Under the pieces are notes generated by a model, which was not told the DNA's origin, did no database searches, and was given only the letters and a program-made list of their open reading frames with translations. Below are positions 1-9,930 of a stretch of DNA of 64,000 nt, one piece after another. The stretch lies in NCBI RefSeq assembly GCF_000177375.1, contig NZ_ADFR01000003.1, forward strand, positions 141,244-205,243, read 5' to 3'. Origin of the DNA: Bulleidia extructa W1219. GTDB lineage: Bacteria > Bacillota_I > Bacilli_A > Erysipelotrichales > Erysipelotrichaceae. Every line of letters starts with the position of its first letter. The stretch's first letter is position 1. The translations under genes were made by a program, and so were the position numbers.

Positions 1-365
1 CAGGGCAAGGTTCCTCTTCCATCGTTCGTTCGATGTCAGGTGGTAACCAACAAAAAGCGATTGTGGCTCGTGAGTTAGATAAGAAACATGATCTTTTGGT
101 GGCGGTACAACCGACACGTGGTCTGGATGTCGGAGCGATTGAATATATTCATAAACAACTGGTTCAATCTCGTGATCAAGGAGATGCAGTTTTATTAGTG
201 TCTTTAGAACTGGAAGAAGTGATGAATTTATCGGATCGTATTTTAGTCATGTATGAAGGAGAAATTGTTGGGGATTTGAAGCCGAAAGAAACGACCGTGG
301 AAGAATTAGGTCTATACATGTCTGGTGCAAAGCACCAGGAGAAAGGAGTTGTTCATGAAGCGTAA
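1..365 (+). CDS. BMP-family nucleoside/sugar ABC importer, ATPase (3' end only)
   Basis: The reading frame is open from base 3, so the gene is cut by the window edge and only the last ~120 residues are seen. They are the C-terminal half of the second nucleotide-binding domain of a tandem ATPase of the RbsA/YufO (NupO) type: the signature SMSGGNQQK, then a Walker B-like segment [13 protein letters not shown] with Gln where the catalytic Glu would be expected, and the stretch [11 protein letters not shown] degenerate second site is usual in this family. The two permease genes follow immediately; the next start overlaps this gene's stop by 11 bases. Together they would form an importer for nucleosides or a related substrate taken from a BMP-type lipoprotein. 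That lipoprotein gene should lie upstream, outside the window. Confidence 0.9.
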   Translation, partial: GQGSSSIVRSMSGGNQQKAIVARELDKKHDLLVAVQPTRGLDVGAIEYIHKQLVQSRDQGDAVLLVSLELEEVMNLSDRILVMYEGEIVGDLKPKETTVEELGLYMSGAKHQEKGVVHEA

Positions 366-1470
366 AAATAGCGTTGGTCTATCGGAGTCCATGCAGACAA
401 TTCTTTCTTCTTTGATTTGTATTTTAATCGGTTTGTTTATCGGATTCTTGGTTTTATTGGCCATCAATCCACAAGGAGCTTTTCGTGGTATTATCACCAT
501 TATTGAAAACTTTATGACTTTCTCTAAGAGTGCTTCTCGTTTGAAATACTTTGGAACGACGTTGGTGAAGACAGCTCCGTTAATTCTTTGTTCTTTGTCA
601 GTTTGTTTTTGTTATAAGGTTGGTTTATTTAATATCGGAGCGGCTGGTCAATATACCATCGGCATTGCGACCTCTCTTTATTTGGCTTTAGCTTTCCATA
701 TGCCTTGGTATATTTGTTTGCTTGGTGCCTTAATAGTAGGAGCTTTTGTTGGTTTCATTATTGGTGTTTTGAAGGCCTACCAAAATGTGAATGAAGTCAT
801 TTCCGGCATCATGTTAAACTGGATTATTTTATATGGAACGAATACTTTATTGGCTAAGGTGAAACAACCTGCTTCTCCATATACCTTTGGCTTAGAAAGC
901 ACAAAAGCGATGTTGCCTACTTTGGGCTTGGATAAGTTGTTTGGTAATAAATACATGACGATTGCTGTTCCTTTATCCATTTTAATCGCGGTTTTGGTTT
1001 GGATTGTCTTAACTAAAACGAAGTTTGGTTATGAATTGAGAGCGACCGGTTACAATAAAAATGGTGCTCGTTATGCCGGTATGAAGGAAAAGAAGAATAT
1101 CATTGTGACATTAATGATTGGTGGAGCATTAGCGGCGTTAGGGGCTTCCTTATTGTACTTGACGGATTTTGAACAATGGGCTACGACCTCTTCTTCTGTT
1201 CCTAGTATGGGTTTTGATGGGATTGCGGCTACATTCTTAGGAGGCTTGCATCCAATCGGCTCTATTTTCTCCAGTTATTTCATTGAACATATTACTTTGG
1301 GTGGATCTTATTTGGATAAGTCTTTGTATCCATCGCAAATTGCAGATTTGATTTCAGCGACGATCATTTATTTTAGTGCCTTTGTGCTATTTATGAAAGT
1401 TTGGTATAAGCATCATCAACAGATGAAACTAGAGAAAAAACAAGAATTACAGAAAGGAGAAGAAAAATGA
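355..1470 (+). CDS. BMP-family ABC importer, permease 1 (YufP/NupP-like)
   Basis: Polytopic membrane protein of about 371 residues in the BPD_transp_2 family, with many hydrophobic segments and the family pattern [14 protein letters not shown] near residue 90. I take the ATG at 355, because the AGGAGAAAGGAG run at 337-348 gives a good ribosome binding site; an in-frame upstream ATG at 325 lacks one. The start overlaps the end of the ATPase gene by 11 bases and the next permease overlaps its stop by 4, so all three are translationally coupled. It forms one half of the channel for a nucleoside or sugar-like substrate. The exact substrate cannot be read from the sequence. Confidence 0.88.
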   Translation: MKRKNSVGLSESMQTILSSLICILIGLFIGFLVLLAINPQGAFRGIITIIENFMTFSKSASRLKYFGTTLVKTAPLILCSLSVCFCYKVGLFNIGAAGQYTIGIATSLYLALAFHMPWYICLLGALIVGAFVGFIIGVLKAYQNVNEVISGIMLNWIILYGTNTLLAKVKQPASPYTFGLESTKAMLPTLGLDKLFGNKYMTIAVPLSILIAVLVWIVLTKTKFGYELRATGYNKNGARYAGMKEKKNIIVTLMIGGALAALGASLLYLTDFEQWATTSSSVPSMGFDGIAATFLGGLHPIGSIFSSYFIEHITLGGSYLDKSLYPSQIADLISATIIYFSAFVLFMKVWYKHHQQMKLEKKQELQKGEEK

Positions 1471-2408
1471 CTTTATTAATTCAATATACGTTAGTCTTCG
1501 CTTCTGTTCTTCTATTAGTGGCTTTAGGAGGAGCTTTTTCAGAACATTCCGGAGTCATCAACTTAGGGTTGGAAGGTATCATGGTTATGGGAGCTCTTGG
1601 TGGAGCGCTGGCAATGAAGTATGTACCGGTGAGTGTCGGTCCATTTGGCATGTTGGCGGCAGTTGTTTTAGCTTCAGCTCTTTTCGGTTTCTTGTTTAGT
1701 TGTTTGTTGGGGATTGCTTCTGTTAATTTGAATGCGGATCAGACATTAGTCGGAACAGCAATGAATATGATTGCAACAGCAGCGGCAACAGTCATTGTTA
1801 AGGCGATCAACCAAGCTGAAAATCCGGATAATGTATCAGCTACTTTAAAATATGTGGAACAAAAGCAGTTTTTCTTGATTCATGTGGGTGGATTTGAATT
1901 GACTTGGTTCATGGTTCTGGCAGTGATTTTATTGATTGTAGCGTTCTATTTGATGTATAAAACGAAATTTGGATTACGTCTAAGAGCGTGTGGAGAAAAT
2001 CCTCATGCGGCTGATTCAGTCGGTATTAATGTCTATAAAATGCGTTGGGCAGGCGTATTGATTTCAGGTATTTTAGGTGGATTAGGTGGTCTTGTATACA
2101 TTACTTCAGGTGTTTCAGAATGGAAGTTTGAAACAGGAGTTGCCGGCTTTGGCTTCTTGTCTTTAGCTGTTATGATTTTTGGGCAATGGAAACCATTGAA
2201 TATTGGTTTAGCTGCCTTATTGTTTGGTTTCTTTAGAGCACTAGGAAATGTTTACCAAGGCTTCTCTTGGTTAACGGCTCTTCATATTCCGTCAGCGGTT
2301 TATAATATGATGCCTTATATCGTATCTTTGGTTGTCTTAGCTTTTACATCTAAGAATTCTAGGGCACCTAAAGCGGAGGGTATTCCTTACGATAAGAGCG
2401 TGAGATGA
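1467..2408 (+). CDS. BMP-family ABC importer, permease 2 (YufQ/NupQ-like)
   Basis: A 313-residue polytopic membrane protein, paralogous to the preceding permease and of the second type in this family. It carries the pattern EHSGVINLGLEGIMVMGALGG near residue 27, typical of YufQ-like proteins, and the cytoplasmic loop KTKFGLRLRACGENPHAADSVGI around residue 170 that would contact the ATPase. The start overlaps the previous stop by four bases (ATGA) after GGAGAAGAAAA. It is the last gene of the importer operon; a strong intrinsic terminator begins inside its stop region. Heterodimeric permease with the gene before it. Substrate class is inferred only from family. Confidence 0.88.
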   Translation: MTLLIQYTLVFASVLLLVALGGAFSEHSGVINLGLEGIMVMGALGGALAMKYVPVSVGPFGMLAAVVLASALFGFLFSCLLGIASVNLNADQTLVGTAMNMIATAAATVIVKAINQAENPDNVSATLKYVEQKQFFLIHVGGFELTWFMVLAVILLIVAFYLMYKTKFGLRLRACGENPHAADSVGINVYKMRWAGVLISGILGGLGGLVYITSGVSEWKFETGVAGFGFLSLAVMIFGQWKPLNIGLAALLFGFFRALGNVYQGFSWLTALHIPSAVYNMMPYIVSLVVLAFTSKNSRAPKAEGIPYDKSVR

Positions 2409-2430
2409 CAAAAAAGTCATCTCTTTTTTA
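2402..2430 (+). terminator. Intrinsic terminator of the ABC importer operon
   Basis: Perfect 8-bp stem GAGATGAC (2402-2409) and GTCATCTC (2416-2423) with an A-rich loop, followed by six T residues. The left arm includes the stop codon of the second permease gene. Confidence 0.9.
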
Positions 2431-2555
2431 TTTGGACAAATGATGTATTTTCTTTCTGTATCAGTTTTTAATGGGTAAAAAGTTAGGAATCGGTATGTTG
2501 TTTTAACTAACTAAAAGGAGTAAAGTAAAAGTAAGACAGTAAAGGCAGTGTATTG

Positions 2556-3620
2556 ATGAAAAAAACAAATAAGGCGTTATGGAGTGTTCTTTTTTTGGCT
2601 CTTGGTGTTTCACTTTATCATTTCGTCACCAGAAAAGTAGAGAAAAAAAAGATATTGATTTATGGGGCAGGTGTTATCGGCTCATTTTTAGCTCATGTTT
2701 TATGCCAAGAAGGTCATGATGTTAGTATTCTCGCTAGAGGAAAGCGTTATGAACAATTAAAGAAGGACGGTCTTATAACAAAAGATTATGTGACTAATAT
2801 CGTTCATCAAGATCATCCCACCATTCTAAAAGAAATAGGGGATGAGAAATATGACATTGTTTTTGCGGTGATGCAGTATACTCAAATAGCGAATGTTTTG
2901 CATGCTCTAGCTAGGATTCATACACCAAGAATTGTCTTGGTTGGTAATAATTTAGATGCCCATCGGATGCAAGAATATGTCATGCAAAATGGAGGATCTG
3001 AGAAACAAATTTACTTTGGATTTCAAGTGACAGCCGGCAGTCGTGAAACTTCTTATACTAATTTAATTTCTCTTGGTAAGGGTTGTATGTATATTGGTAG
3101 TCTTGGCTCTTCGGTATCACAAAATGATAAGGATTTTATTTCTAATTTAAGTTTCTGTTTTCGATTTAAATGGATAGCGAATATGGATAATTATTTAAAA
3201 CACCATTTGGATCTCATTTTGCCGATTATGTATATCGCCTATCGTTATGGTTGTGATTTGAAAAAGGCAACGAAGGAAGATATTCAGCTTTTGTTGGATA
3301 GTGCTCAAGAAATAAAAGAGGCTTGGGTTCAGAAAGGTGTTTCTGTTGAACCGAAAGAGGAAGTGGAATTCTATGAACCGGGTTTTAAACGAGATGTGCT
3401 TTTTAAAAAAATGTTAGAACTTGTTTTCCATACTAAAATAGGAGAGTTGATCATTAGCCATCATTGCCGCCATGCTCTGATTGAAATGAGGGCATTAGAT
3501 GAAAGTTTTTGGGAAATGATGAAGGGTGTTTCATTGATGAAAACCAAACTTTTACGATCTAAAATGCCATCTTGGGAAGAATTGGAGAAGTGTGATTTAT
3601 ATAAATCTAACGGGTGTTAG
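2556..3620 (+). CDS. PanE/ApbA-like NAD(P)-binding protein with N-terminal membrane anchor
   Basis: A 354-residue protein with a hydrophobic segment at about residues 7-25, then a Rossmann fold starting ILIYGAGVIGSFLAHVL (GxGxxG) as in ketopantoate reductases, and a C-terminal helical domain matching the ApbA_C fold in general plan. Canonical PanE enzymes are about 300 residues and soluble, so the anchor is an addition. The position where PanE usually has a QNG-type loop reads VGNNLDAH here, so ketopantoate reduction is doubtful. ATG at 2556 is preferred over TTG at 2553; the AAAGG at 2541-2545 is a modest ribosome binding site. It stands alone between two terminated units. Its true substrate is unknown. 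Confidence 0.75.
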   Translation: MKKTNKALWSVLFLALGVSLYHFVTRKVEKKKILIYGAGVIGSFLAHVLCQEGHDVSILARGKRYEQLKKDGLITKDYVTNIVHQDHPTILKEIGDEKYDIVFAVMQYTQIANVLHALARIHTPRIVLVGNNLDAHRMQEYVMQNGGSEKQIYFGFQVTAGSRETSYTNLISLGKGCMYIGSLGSSVSQNDKDFISNLSFCFRFKWIANMDNYLKHHLDLILPIMYIAYRYGCDLKKATKEDIQLLLDSAQEIKEAWVQKGVSVEPKEEVEFYEPGFKRDVLFKKMLELVFHTKIGELIISHHCRHALIEMRALDESFWEMMKGVSLMKTKLLRSKMPSWEELEKCDLYKSNGC

Positions 3621-3839
3621 CTAATTTTAAAGATAGAGAGAATGAGTTATTTAGATTCTTGAATATGAGAAATACCATCATCAAATACATGCCAATTTAT
3701 GATAGATAAAGTTATTGTTATTAGAAATGTTTTTAGAAATCGTTTATCGTGGAACTAAAAGTGTGGGATGGGTAAAAAAGTTTAAAAATGAGCTTAAATT
3801 AAATGGATTTCCAAGTCTATAGAGAATAAAAATCTTTTA

Positions 3840-3867
3840 TTGTGAAGCTTCAAATAGGTCGTATAAT
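3840..3867 (+). promoter_or_regulatory. Probable promoter of the M32 carboxypeptidase gene
   Basis: TTGTGA (3840-3845), 16 bases, then TATAAT (3862-3867). The transcript would start only about 10 bases before the ATG at 3886, at the edge of the ribosome binding site AGAGGTAG. I see nothing else in the 265-base gap 3621-3885. Confidence 0.5.
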
Positions 3868-3885
3868 AGAAAAAAGAGGTAGAAT

Positions 3886-5382
3886 ATGACTAAAGAAGAA
3901 TTGTTGAAAAATTATCAAGATTGGAGATTTTCCTGTTCGGCTTATGAAATGGCTTTAGCCATCATTGGCATTGATAAACAAACCGTCGCCCCAAGTGCCG
4001 GAGCATCTTATCGTGATTCAAGAACAGCATATTTGGCTGGTGTTGCTTTTGAAAAGAGAAACGATCCTAAGATGAAGGAAATCATGGAGGCTCTTTTAAA
4101 AGAAGACTTAGATGAAACATTTCGAAAAGAAGTCGAAATGGAGTTAAAAGAGATAAAGAAGTACCAATCTGTTCCACAAGACTTTTATGTGGCTCATTAT
4201 GAAAGAAGTGATGCGTCCTATGATGCTTGGTTGAAAGCTAAAAAAGAAGAAAATTTTGAAAAGTTCAAACCTTATATCCAAGGTATTATTGAAGATCAAA
4301 AAACATTGATTTCTTATCGGGATAGTCAAAAAGAGGTTTATCATCAATTACTGAATGATCATGAAAACGAAGTGTCGATTGAATTCTATGATGAATTCTT
4401 CGCTACGATCAAGAAAGAATTAGTACCACTGATTCAAAAACTTCAAGCCGCAAAGCAACCGGACACTTCTTTTTTAGAGAAAGAATACCCTATCGCAAAA
4501 CAAAAAGAATTCATGGAAGAAGTATTAAAATACATTCATTACACTAAAGATTGGGGCTATCAAAATGAATCGGAACATCCATTTACAACGGGCATTTGTG
4601 AAAACGATTTACGGACAACCACTAAATATCTGATTAACAATCCGGTCAGTTCCGTTCTATCGACGGTACATGAATGTGGACATGCGTATTTTGAGCACAA
4701 CGTACATCCGAAATTTGATGGAACTATTTTGGCAAAGAATATTAAGATGGGTATACACGAATCACAATCTCGGTTATTAGAAAATTATTTAGGTCGAAGT
4801 GAAGCTTTTTGGCAATACTTATATCCGAAATTCCAAGAAATTTTTCCTGAACAGTTAAAAGAAGTTCCGCTTAAGCAATTTATTTGGGCTATTAATCGAG
4901 TGAAACCAAGTTTAGTTCGTACAGAAGCGGATGAAGTCACTTATCCTTTACATATTTTGATTCGGTATGAATTGGAAAAAGAAATCTTTTCGAATCGTTT
5001 AAATGTAGATGAATTAGAACAAGCTTGGAATGCGAAGTATCAAGAATATCTGGGTATTCATGCGGATAAACCAAGCGAGGGTATTTTACAAGATGTGCAT
5101 TGGTCCGGAGACGGTTATGGGTATTTTCCTACTTACGCTTTAGGATCGGCTATTTCAGCACAAATTTTTCATACAATGGAACAGCAGATTGATGTCACAG
5201 AAGCATTAAGAACCGGTCATTTTGAAATCATTATGAACTGGTTAAAAGAAAATGTGCATCAATATGGGGCTTCATTATCTTTTCAAGAAATTTTGGAAAA
5301 GTGTACGGGAGAACGCTTCAACATTCAATATTATATTGACTATCTAAAAATTAAATTTAATCATTTATACGATTTGGATTAA
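3886..5382 (+). CDS. Carboxypeptidase M32 (thermostable carboxypeptidase 1 family)
   Basis: A 498-residue cytosolic metallopeptidase that removes C-terminal amino acids from peptides. The zinc site HECGH lies at residues 262-266, followed by the family motif HESQSR at about residues 291-296, which supplies the third metal ligand, and a later DEVTYPLHI segment. Length agrees with the family norm of about 500. There is a clear ribosome binding site (AGAGGTAG) before the start at 3886. The gene is monocistronic, with its own promoter-like sequence and terminator. It probably recycles peptides; no signal peptide is present. Confidence 0.93.
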   Translation: MTKEELLKNYQDWRFSCSAYEMALAIIGIDKQTVAPSAGASYRDSRTAYLAGVAFEKRNDPKMKEIMEALLKEDLDETFRKEVEMELKEIKKYQSVPQDFYVAHYERSDASYDAWLKAKKEENFEKFKPYIQGIIEDQKTLISYRDSQKEVYHQLLNDHENEVSIEFYDEFFATIKKELVPLIQKLQAAKQPDTSFLEKEYPIAKQKEFMEEVLKYIHYTKDWGYQNESEHPFTTGICENDLRTTTKYLINNPVSSVLSTVHECGHAYFEHNVHPKFDGTILAKNIKMGIHESQSRLLENYLGRSEAFWQYLYPKFQEIFPEQLKEVPLKQFIWAINRVKPSLVRTEADEVTYPLHILIRYELEKEIFSNRLNVDELEQAWNAKYQEYLGIHADKPSEGILQDVHWSGDGYGYFPTYALGSAISAQIFHTMEQQIDVTEALRTGHFEIIMNWLKENVHQYGASLSFQEILEKCTGERFNIQYYIDYLKIKFNHLYDLD

Positions 5383-5406
5383 AGAGATGATATGGTCTTG
5401 GTACAC

Positions 5407-5436
5407 AAGAAGTTTACTTAGGTAGGCTTCTTTTTT
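5407..5436 (+). terminator. Intrinsic terminator after the carboxypeptidase
   Basis: Eleven-pair stem (AAGAAGTTTAC at 5407-5417 with GTAGGCTTCTT at 5422-5432, two G-T pairs), TTAG loop, and a run of T to 5436. Confidence 0.85.
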
Positions 5437-5500
5437 GATTGGAAATGTAAGTCCTTACTTTTTGTTGGTAAAAAATCTTTTTTCTATCTTAAAAAACGGT

Positions 5501-5526
5501 TTTGGAGGGTTAAAAATTGATATAAT
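5501..5526 (+). promoter_or_regulatory. Candidate promoter of the glycogen operon
   Basis: A consensus TATAAT lies at 5521-5526, about 54 bases before glgB. The best -35 candidate, TTGGAG at 5501-5506, is poor and only 14 bases away, so the -10 is more convincing than the -35. No operator was recognised. Confidence 0.4.
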
Positions 5527-5579
5527 AAACATATAAGCTGATTAAAACTAATATGAGGTTAAAATTGGGGTGATAATTT

Positions 5580-7490
5580 ATGAACAACTATCTGAATCCG
5601 TCAGAACAATACTGGTATAAAGAAGGAACTTGGTCAGAAGCCTATACTCGATTTGGGGCTCATCCGGCTGTGATAAATGATCAAAAAGGTTATGTTTTTT
5701 CGGTGTGGGCACCCCACGCTAAAGCCGTTTATGTGACTGGAGATTTCTGTGATTGGCAAGCGTTTCGTTATCCTATGAAACATGATGTCGATCAAGGAAT
5801 CTTTTCTTTATTTATAGCAGGTGCTGAAGAGGGGCAATGTTATAAATATGTGTTGGAAGATGAAACGGGTGAATTGTTTTATAAAGCGGATCCTTATGCA
5901 AATTATGCACAACAACCACCGGAGACAGCGTCCCGATTGATAGACTTATCTAAGCATCGCTGGAAAGATAAAAGGTGGTTAAATAAACGTCGTAAAACCA
6001 ATCATATGGAACAACCACTAAATATCTATGAAGTGCAACTGGGATCTTGGAAACGTAATGAAGATGGTTCGTATTATAGTTATGAACAACTGAAAAAAAC
6101 TTTGATTCCTTATGTCAAAGAAATGGGATATACCCATTTGGAATTGATGCCGGTGATGGAATATCCTTTCGATGGTTCTTGGGGTTATCAGATTACAGGA
6201 TACTATGCTCCGACAAGTCGTTTTGGAAGTCCGAGTGATTTTATGGCTTTTATTGATGCTTGTCATCAGGAAAACATTGGTGTGATTTTGGATTGGGTAC
6301 CAGGTCATTTTTGTCAAGATAGTCATGGATTATCTATGTTTGATGGTAAAAAACTCTATGAAAAAGAGAAACATGCTCAATGGGGAACTTTGAAATTTGA
6401 TTTTTCCAAAGGAGAAGTTAGGAGCTTTTTACTATCCAATGCGATGTTCTGGTTAAAAGAATTTCATGTGGATGGCTTACGAGTGGATGGGGTCACTAGC
6501 ATGTTGTATCTTAACTTTGGGATAGATGATCCACAATTAAAAAAATTTAATGAAAAAGGAACAGAAGAAGATTTAAGGTCGATTCAATTCATTCAAAAAT
6601 TGAATTCGACGGTTGGGGAAAAGTTTCCTGATGTCATGATGATTGCAGAAGAAAGTACAGCTTGGCCTTTGGTGACTTATCCGCCAAAAGATGGTGGTCT
6701 TGGATTTCATTATAAATGGGATATGGGCTGGATGCATGATACGTTGCATTATATGCAAACGGATTTTCCATGGCGACCAGGCAATCATCATTTATTGACT
6801 TTTTCTATGATGTATAACTTTAATGAAAATTTTGTATTGGCTTTAAGCCATGACGAAGTGGTTCATGGCAAATGTTCTTTGATCGGTCGAATGCCGGGAG
6901 ACTGGTGGCGTCAATTCGCCGGTATGAGAGCTTTAGCCTTTTATCAGATGACTCATCCTGGTGCAAAGCACAACTTCATGGGGAATGAATTTGCACAATT
7001 TATTGAATGGCGGGAATACGAAGGATTGCAGTGGTTTATGTTAGATTATGATACTCATCAACACCTACAAGATTTCAATCGTGACCTAAATCATTTCTTC
7101 TTATCCTCCAAAGCTCTTTGGCAAGAAAATTATTCTTGGGAGGGATTTGAATGGATGGATGCAGATAATGAAAAACAATCCACTCTTCTATATCGTCGTA
7201 AAGGAAAACTGGATAGAGATGAGGAAATCATCCTTATTAATTTTGTGCCTGAAGTGTATGATGAGTACCGCATTGGTGTTCCTAAAAAAGCTTGGTATAA
7301 AGAAGTTTTTAATACCGATGCTAAGGAATATGGTGGCAGTGGTCGAATCAATACAGGCTATTATAAAGCTGAAAAAATTCCGATGCATGGTCAATCATAC
7401 TCTATTTGTATCAAGACACCACCCATTGGTGGCATGGTGATTCAAAGAGTTGGTCCAAAAGAAGTCAAAGAGAAGATTTTAAAGAAATGA
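5580..7490 (+). CDS. glgB: 1,4-alpha-glucan branching enzyme GlgB
   Basis: A 636-residue GH13 enzyme that makes alpha-1,6 branches in glycogen. An N-terminal CBM48 domain (YVTGDFCDW near residue 50) precedes the catalytic barrel. The four conserved GH13 regions are visible: DWVPGHF from residue 238, GLRVDGV with nucleophile Asp303, AEEST with acid/base Glu357, and LSHDEVVHGK around 422-431 with His424 and Asp425. The HDEVVHGK string is characteristic of branching enzymes. Ribosome binding site GGGGTG at 5567-5572. First gene of a six-gene glycogen operon on this strand; glgP follows after 18 bases. Confidence 0.96.
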   Translation: MNNYLNPSEQYWYKEGTWSEAYTRFGAHPAVINDQKGYVFSVWAPHAKAVYVTGDFCDWQAFRYPMKHDVDQGIFSLFIAGAEEGQCYKYVLEDETGELFYKADPYANYAQQPPETASRLIDLSKHRWKDKRWLNKRRKTNHMEQPLNIYEVQLGSWKRNEDGSYYSYEQLKKTLIPYVKEMGYTHLELMPVMEYPFDGSWGYQITGYYAPTSRFGSPSDFMAFIDACHQENIGVILDWVPGHFCQDSHGLSMFDGKKLYEKEKHAQWGTLKFDFSKGEVRSFLLSNAMFWLKEFHVDGLRVDGVTSMLYLNFGIDDPQLKKFNEKGTEEDLRSIQFIQKLNSTVGEKFPDVMMIAEESTAWPLVTYPPKDGGLGFHYKWDMGWMHDTLHYMQTDFPWRPGNHHLLTFSMMYNFNENFVLALSHDEVVHGKCSLIGRMPGDWWRQFAGMRALAFYQMTHPGAKHNFMGNEFAQFIEWREYEGLQWFMLDYDTHQHLQDFNRDLNHFFLSSKALWQENYSWEGFEWMDADNEKQSTLLYRRKGKLDRDEEIILINFVPEVYDEYRIGVPKKAWYKEVFNTDAKEYGGSGRINTGYYKAEKIPMHGQSYSICIKTPPIGGMVIQRVGPKEVKEKILKK

Positions 7491-7508
7491 ACAAGAAGAG
7501 GGGGATAT

Positions 7509-9905
7509 ATGTTTAAAACGAAGAAGGAATTTAAGAAAGAATTTGAGAATGCTTGTTTAGTGGTTGTGGGTAAGGATTTTGAGGATTGTTCTACGGAAGA
7601 AAAATATTTTGCCTTAGCGAAATTGATTTCCAGTCAAGCTGGTGAATTACATGAACAAAAGATTGCTCATAAAAAAATTTACTATTTTTCCATGGAATTT
7701 TTGATTGGAAAACTCTTGGAAAATTATTTGATGAATTTAGGATTAACAAAGACTGTATCAGAAGGTTTGAAGGATATGGGAGAATCCTTGGAAGATTATT
7801 TTGATATTGAAAAAGATCCTGGTTTAGGAAATGGTGGTCTAGGGAGATTGGCGGCTTGTTTTATGGACTCCCTTGCCTCTTTAGGCTATGAGGCACAAGG
7901 AGTGGGGATTCGATATCGCTTCGGTCTTTTTAAACAGAGGATTGAAGATGGTCGGCAGGTAGAAGATCCGGATAACTGGTTGGAAAAGGATTATCCATGG
8001 GAAGTGAAGCATTTAGAAGCTGCGGTTCCGGTCAAATTTGGTGGCCGTGTGGAAAAGAGTTATGACGGTAATGAAATGCACTATCAATGGATTCCGGAAG
8101 AAACCATCTTAGCGGTTCCTTATGATATTCCTATGGTTGGCTATGATGGGAAACAAGTGAATACCTTACGTATATGGTCGGCCAAACCGATGGAAGAAGG
8201 GTTCGATATGGACGCTTTCAATCGGGGAGATTATGCACATGCGAATAAACATCGTGCGGATGTACAAGCAATTACTGATATTCTTTATCCTAATGATCAG
8301 TCTTTATCAGGGCGGATTCTTCGTTTAAAACAAGAATATATGTTTACGGCAGCGGGGATCATGGATATTGTGAATAACTTTAAGAAACAATATGGAAATC
8401 ATTGGGAAATCTTTAGCGAAAAAGTAGCGATCCATACCAATGACACACATCCGGCTGTTTGTGCTCCTGAATTGATGAGAGTTTTGATGGATCAAGAAGG
8501 ATTGGGTTGGGATGAATCATGGAAAATTGCCAGTGCTAGTGTTTCATATACCAATCACACCATTTTACCGGAAGCTCTGGAAAAGTGGCCAATTGATATG
8601 TTTAGAAACCTATTGCCACGTTTATACGATATTATTGAAGAAATTGATCGTCGCTATCGAGACAGCTTTCATAAAAATGTAGATGGTTGGCAAGAACAGC
8701 TTAAAAACACAGCTATTTTATGGGATGGTCAGGTTCATATGGCTAATCTTTCGGTGATTGTTTCTCATCATGTGAATGGGGTGGCTGATTTACATACTGA
8801 AATTCTAAAAAATATTGTCTTAAAAGATTTCTATACATTGGTTCCGGAAAAATTCAATAATAAGACTAATGGCATCAGTCATCGTCGCTTCTTTGCTCAA
8901 GCTAACCCTAGCTATCGAAAGCTTTTAGAGGAAACGATCGGGAAAGGATGGATTCATCATCCGGAAGAATTGGAAAATTTGAAAAAATATGAAGAAAATG
9001 TCTCTTTCTTAGAAAAAGTGGAAGCTAGCAAAAAAGAAAATAAGATTCGTTTAGCCAACTATATTAAGAAAATGACAGGAATTGAGGTCAATCCGAACTC
9101 TATCTTTGATATTCAGGTCAAGCGGTTTCACGCCTATAAGAGACAATTGTTGAATGTGTTAAAGATTATGGATTTGTATAATCGCTTATTAGCTGATCCA
9201 AATTTCCATATCCATCCGGTGACGTTTATCTTTGCAGGAAAAGCGGCCCAAGGCTATACGTTTGCGAAAGATGTCATTCGCTTAATTTGTGCGATTGCGG
9301 ATGTGATCAATCATGATGATCGAGTAAATCGAATGATCAAAGTGGTGTTTATCCCTAATTTTTCTGTTTCAAACGCTCAAATCATTTATCCGGCCGCCGA
9401 AATTTCCGAACAGATTTCAACGGCGGGGATGGAAGCTTCGGGTACAGGAAATATGAAGTTTATGATGAATGGAGCTATTACATTAGGAACTTTAGATGGT
9501 GCTAATGTTGAAATTACTCAATTGGTTGGATCTGATAACATTAAGATCTTCGGTTTAAAAGCTCATGAAATTGAAACAATGAGGCATCAAGGCAGTTATC
9601 TGGCATGGACGTTGTATCATGAAAACCAACGGATTAAAAAAGTGTTGGATCAATTGATGGATGACACCTATAGCCATTTATCCGGTGGATTTGACCTGAT
9701 TTACGATAGTCTACTAAGAGATAATGACAGCTTTTTTGTCCTGAAAGATTTTGAAAGCTATATGAATGCTTTTGAAGAACTGGTTGGTCTTTATGAGGAT
9801 AAGAAAACTTGGTGGAAGATGTCCGTTCATAATACCGCTTGTTCAGGTTACTTCTCTAGCGATCGAACCATTGAGGAATATGTTCAAGAAATTTGGAAAC
9901 TCTAA
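7509..9905 (+). CDS. glgP: Glycogen/starch/alpha-glucan phosphorylase
   Basis: A 798-residue cytosolic PLP enzyme that releases glucose-1-phosphate from glycogen, full length for the family. The N-terminal region has GLGNGGLGRLAACFMDSLASLG near residue 115, and the cofactor lysine sits in EASGTGNMKF at about Lys650. IHTNDTHPAV and the FNNKTNGISHRRF region are also typical. It starts with ATG after AAGAGGGGG. Its place between glgB and glgC puts glycogen breakdown and synthesis in one transcript, which implies that flux is controlled by metabolites rather than by separate promoters. Confidence 0.96.
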   Translation: MFKTKKEFKKEFENACLVVVGKDFEDCSTEEKYFALAKLISSQAGELHEQKIAHKKIYYFSMEFLIGKLLENYLMNLGLTKTVSEGLKDMGESLEDYFDIEKDPGLGNGGLGRLAACFMDSLASLGYEAQGVGIRYRFGLFKQRIEDGRQVEDPDNWLEKDYPWEVKHLEAAVPVKFGGRVEKSYDGNEMHYQWIPEETILAVPYDIPMVGYDGKQVNTLRIWSAKPMEEGFDMDAFNRGDYAHANKHRADVQAITDILYPNDQSLSGRILRLKQEYMFTAAGIMDIVNNFKKQYGNHWEIFSEKVAIHTNDTHPAVCAPELMRVLMDQEGLGWDESWKIASASVSYTNHTILPEALEKWPIDMFRNLLPRLYDIIEEIDRRYRDSFHKNVDGWQEQLKNTAILWDGQVHMANLSVIVSHHVNGVADLHTEILKNIVLKDFYTLVPEKFNNKTNGISHRRFFAQANPSYRKLLEETIGKGWIHHPEELENLKKYEENVSFLEKVEASKKENKIRLANYIKKMTGIEVNPNSIFDIQVKRFHAYKRQLLNVLKIMDLYNRLLADPNFHIHPVTFIFAGKAAQGYTFAKDVIRLICAIADVINHDDRVNRMIKVVFIPNFSVSNAQIIYPAAEISEQISTAGMEASGTGNMKFMMNGAITLGTLDGANVEITQLVGSDNIKIFGLKAHEIETMRHQGSYLAWTLYHENQRIKKVLDQLMDDTYSHLSGGFDLIYDSLLRDNDSFFVLKDFESYMNAFEELVGLYEDKKTWWKMSVHNTACSGYFSSDRTIEEYVQEIWKL

Positions 9906-9930
9906 TCATTAACATAAACAGGAGGAAATT

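Noticed and set aside
3621..3885. Possible small RNA in the 265-base gap before the carboxypeptidase
   Set aside because: Only a promoter next to the gene is visible; there is no internal promoter-terminator pair or stable hairpin.
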